A DNA stretch of 64,000 nucleotides from Nostoc sp. NMS4 (GTDB taxonomy: Bacteria; Cyanobacteriota; Cyanobacteriia; Cyanobacteriales; Nostocaceae): assembly GCF_017115095.1 (NCBI RefSeq), contig NZ_JABXKI010000165.1, positions 1-64,000 on the forward strand, in the 5' to 3' direction. Position numbers and translations under genes: made by a program. Each line of letters begins with the position of its first letter. The stretch's first letter is position 1. Below, piece after piece: positions 63,396 to 64,000 of this stretch. The notes below the pieces were generated by a model. It had not been told where the DNA came from. It saw nothing but the letters and a program-made list of their open reading frames with translations, and searched no databases.

Positions 63396-63715
63396 CTCGT
63401 CGCTGGTAAGGAAATCACTGCTGACGGCGATCGCTGTTGACTGCGCTGCTCACATCAAAAATTTTGGGTTTCACTGTTCCCTCTGACCCCAAACCGATTT
63501 GGCTGTTGGGGTTGTTGTTAGACCAACAGGGGTTAAAGTTAACTTACCGCAAGCAGAGGACAAGGGGTCAACAAGTTAAATTATTTTCTTTATCTAAGAA
63601 AGAATTAGACTTGAATTGGGTTGGTTGGTTGTGGTGGAGATGGAGGAAGTCGCCGCGACGGAACTGCGATCCAAGGAAGGAAGCGACTGTGCCTGATTTT
63701 TACGATTGCGTCTTC
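63396..63715 (+). pseudogene. Frameshifted C-terminal remnant of a second CyRepA1 gene
   Basis: Segments in changing frames follow the intact protein: LVAGKEITAD, then AVDCAAHIK, then ILGFTVPSDPKPIWLLGLLL to VKLFSLSKKELDL, then EMEEVAATELR and VPDFYD. Compared with the complete gene, a short piece after ITAD is deleted and at least two shifts occur. So the island once had another replicon, or the gene was duplicated. Confidence 0.85.
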
Positions 63716-64000
63716 TTCCATTCTTCGAGAGTCAAGCAAGTTTTCCCAGTGGGTATTAATGCTGTGGTTGCTGACACACCGAAATTTGTCAGCGCATAAT
63801 TTTCTACTTCTGCGTCCTTGAAGGCAAGTTCTACTACTGTTTGCTTTTCCTGCTTTGACAGAGCTTCAACCTTCACGTTTGCTGCGGTAGGAACAGCATT
63901 CGTTTTATCTCTGGTGAAATTTTTTACATTATAAAATTGCTCTTGTTCTGGCTTACCTGAGTTCAAGCATCCTTTAGACTTGACAAACAATCCTGTAGCC
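63700..64000 (-). CDS. Unknown protein, 5' end beyond the window
   Basis: The minus frame stays open to the window edge; the track's TTG at 63990 is probably internal. Visible residues include KGCLNSGKPEQEQFYNVKNF and VEALSKQEKQTVVELAF, ending PTGKTCLTLEEWKKTQS. Two Cys are present. No family is recognised. The last codons overlap the CyRepA1 remnant, so the original C-terminus may have been replaced. Confidence 0.5.
   Translation of the reverse strand, partial: ATGLFVKSKGCLNSGKPEQEQFYNVKNFTRDKTNAVPTAANVKVEALSKQEKQTVVELAFKDAEVENYALTNFGVSATTALIPTGKTCLTLEEWKKTQS

Noticed and set aside
1-64000. tRNA or rRNA genes
   Set aside because: I saw no cloverleaf with TTCGAATC-type loops or rRNA signature sequence by eye; a tRNAscan run would be decisive.

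Overview
The window reads as accessory DNA of a filamentous, probably heterocyst-forming (Nostocales) cyanobacterium. The basis is frequent HIP1 octamers (GCGATCGC), heptanucleotide tandem repeats of the STRR kind, cyanobacterial NRPS modules, a filamentous-hemagglutinin/CHAT/kinase gene set, and a CyRepA1-type plasmid replication protein with NERQ-motif companion proteins. Two sets of plasmid genes, several truncated gene remnants and many small inverted-repeat elements suggest a large plasmid or a plasmid-derived chromosomal island that has been rearranged repeatedly.

Layout. 1-8.8 kb: a cytochrome P450 with a damaged N-terminus, a dinB remnant, an FeS-type photolyase/cryptochrome, and a minus-strand operon Rieske oxygenase > SDR > UGT-like glycosyltransferase, then two unknown genes. 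9.0-15.5 kb: two S23/IVP four-helix-bundle genes, each bounded by inverted arrays of short tandem repeats. A complete small Tn7-like transposon (tnsAB fusion, tnsC, tniQ; 9509-14686; TSD CTGCT) sits in the array beside the first. A second, 279-bp Tn7-like non-autonomous element (TSD TAATT) is nested just behind tniQ. 15.5-17.8 kb: a tyrosine recombinase with two unknown companion genes. 18.8-32.5 kb: three NRPS genes (C-A-T-TE; C-A-T; TubC docking-C-A-NMT-T) with an alpha/beta hydrolase on the other strand. 33-34.7 kb: SRPBCC protein and Zn-dependent alcohol dehydrogenase. 35.1-39.2 kb: acyl-CoA dehydrogenase, PIG-L deacetylase and NodS-like methyltransferase, coupled by overlapping starts and stops, facing a family 2 glycosyltransferase. 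39.5-44 kb: an MFS transporter split by a ~90-bp MITE, a NERQ-motif plasmid protein, gene remnants and a methyltransferase. 44.2-53.4 kb: a two-operon convergent island, FHA-type exoprotein + CHAT protease (plus strand) against NB-ARC ATPase > Ser/Thr kinase-TPR > FecR/Fn3-like secreted protein (minus strand). 54-64 kb: plasmid block with a small leader ORF, NERQ-motif coiled-coil protein, CyRepA1 replication protein, tyrosine recombinase, a RecD2-like helicase whose N-terminus is replaced by an IS630-type fragment, a second CyRepA1 remnant, and a gene running off the end.

How it fits together. The NRPS genes plausibly make a small peptide. My reading of the adenylation pockets gives N-methyl-Leu, Ile/Val and an aromatic-like residue released by the thioesterase, but gene order is not collinear with that. 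The FHA/CHAT/kinase/NB-ARC set looks like an envelope-linked sensing and protease-effector system. The sharpest structural discovery is the nested pair of Tn7-like elements with exact target-site duplications, without CRISPR and without a TnsD-type target selector. All functional calls rest on motif reading by eye; no database search was run.
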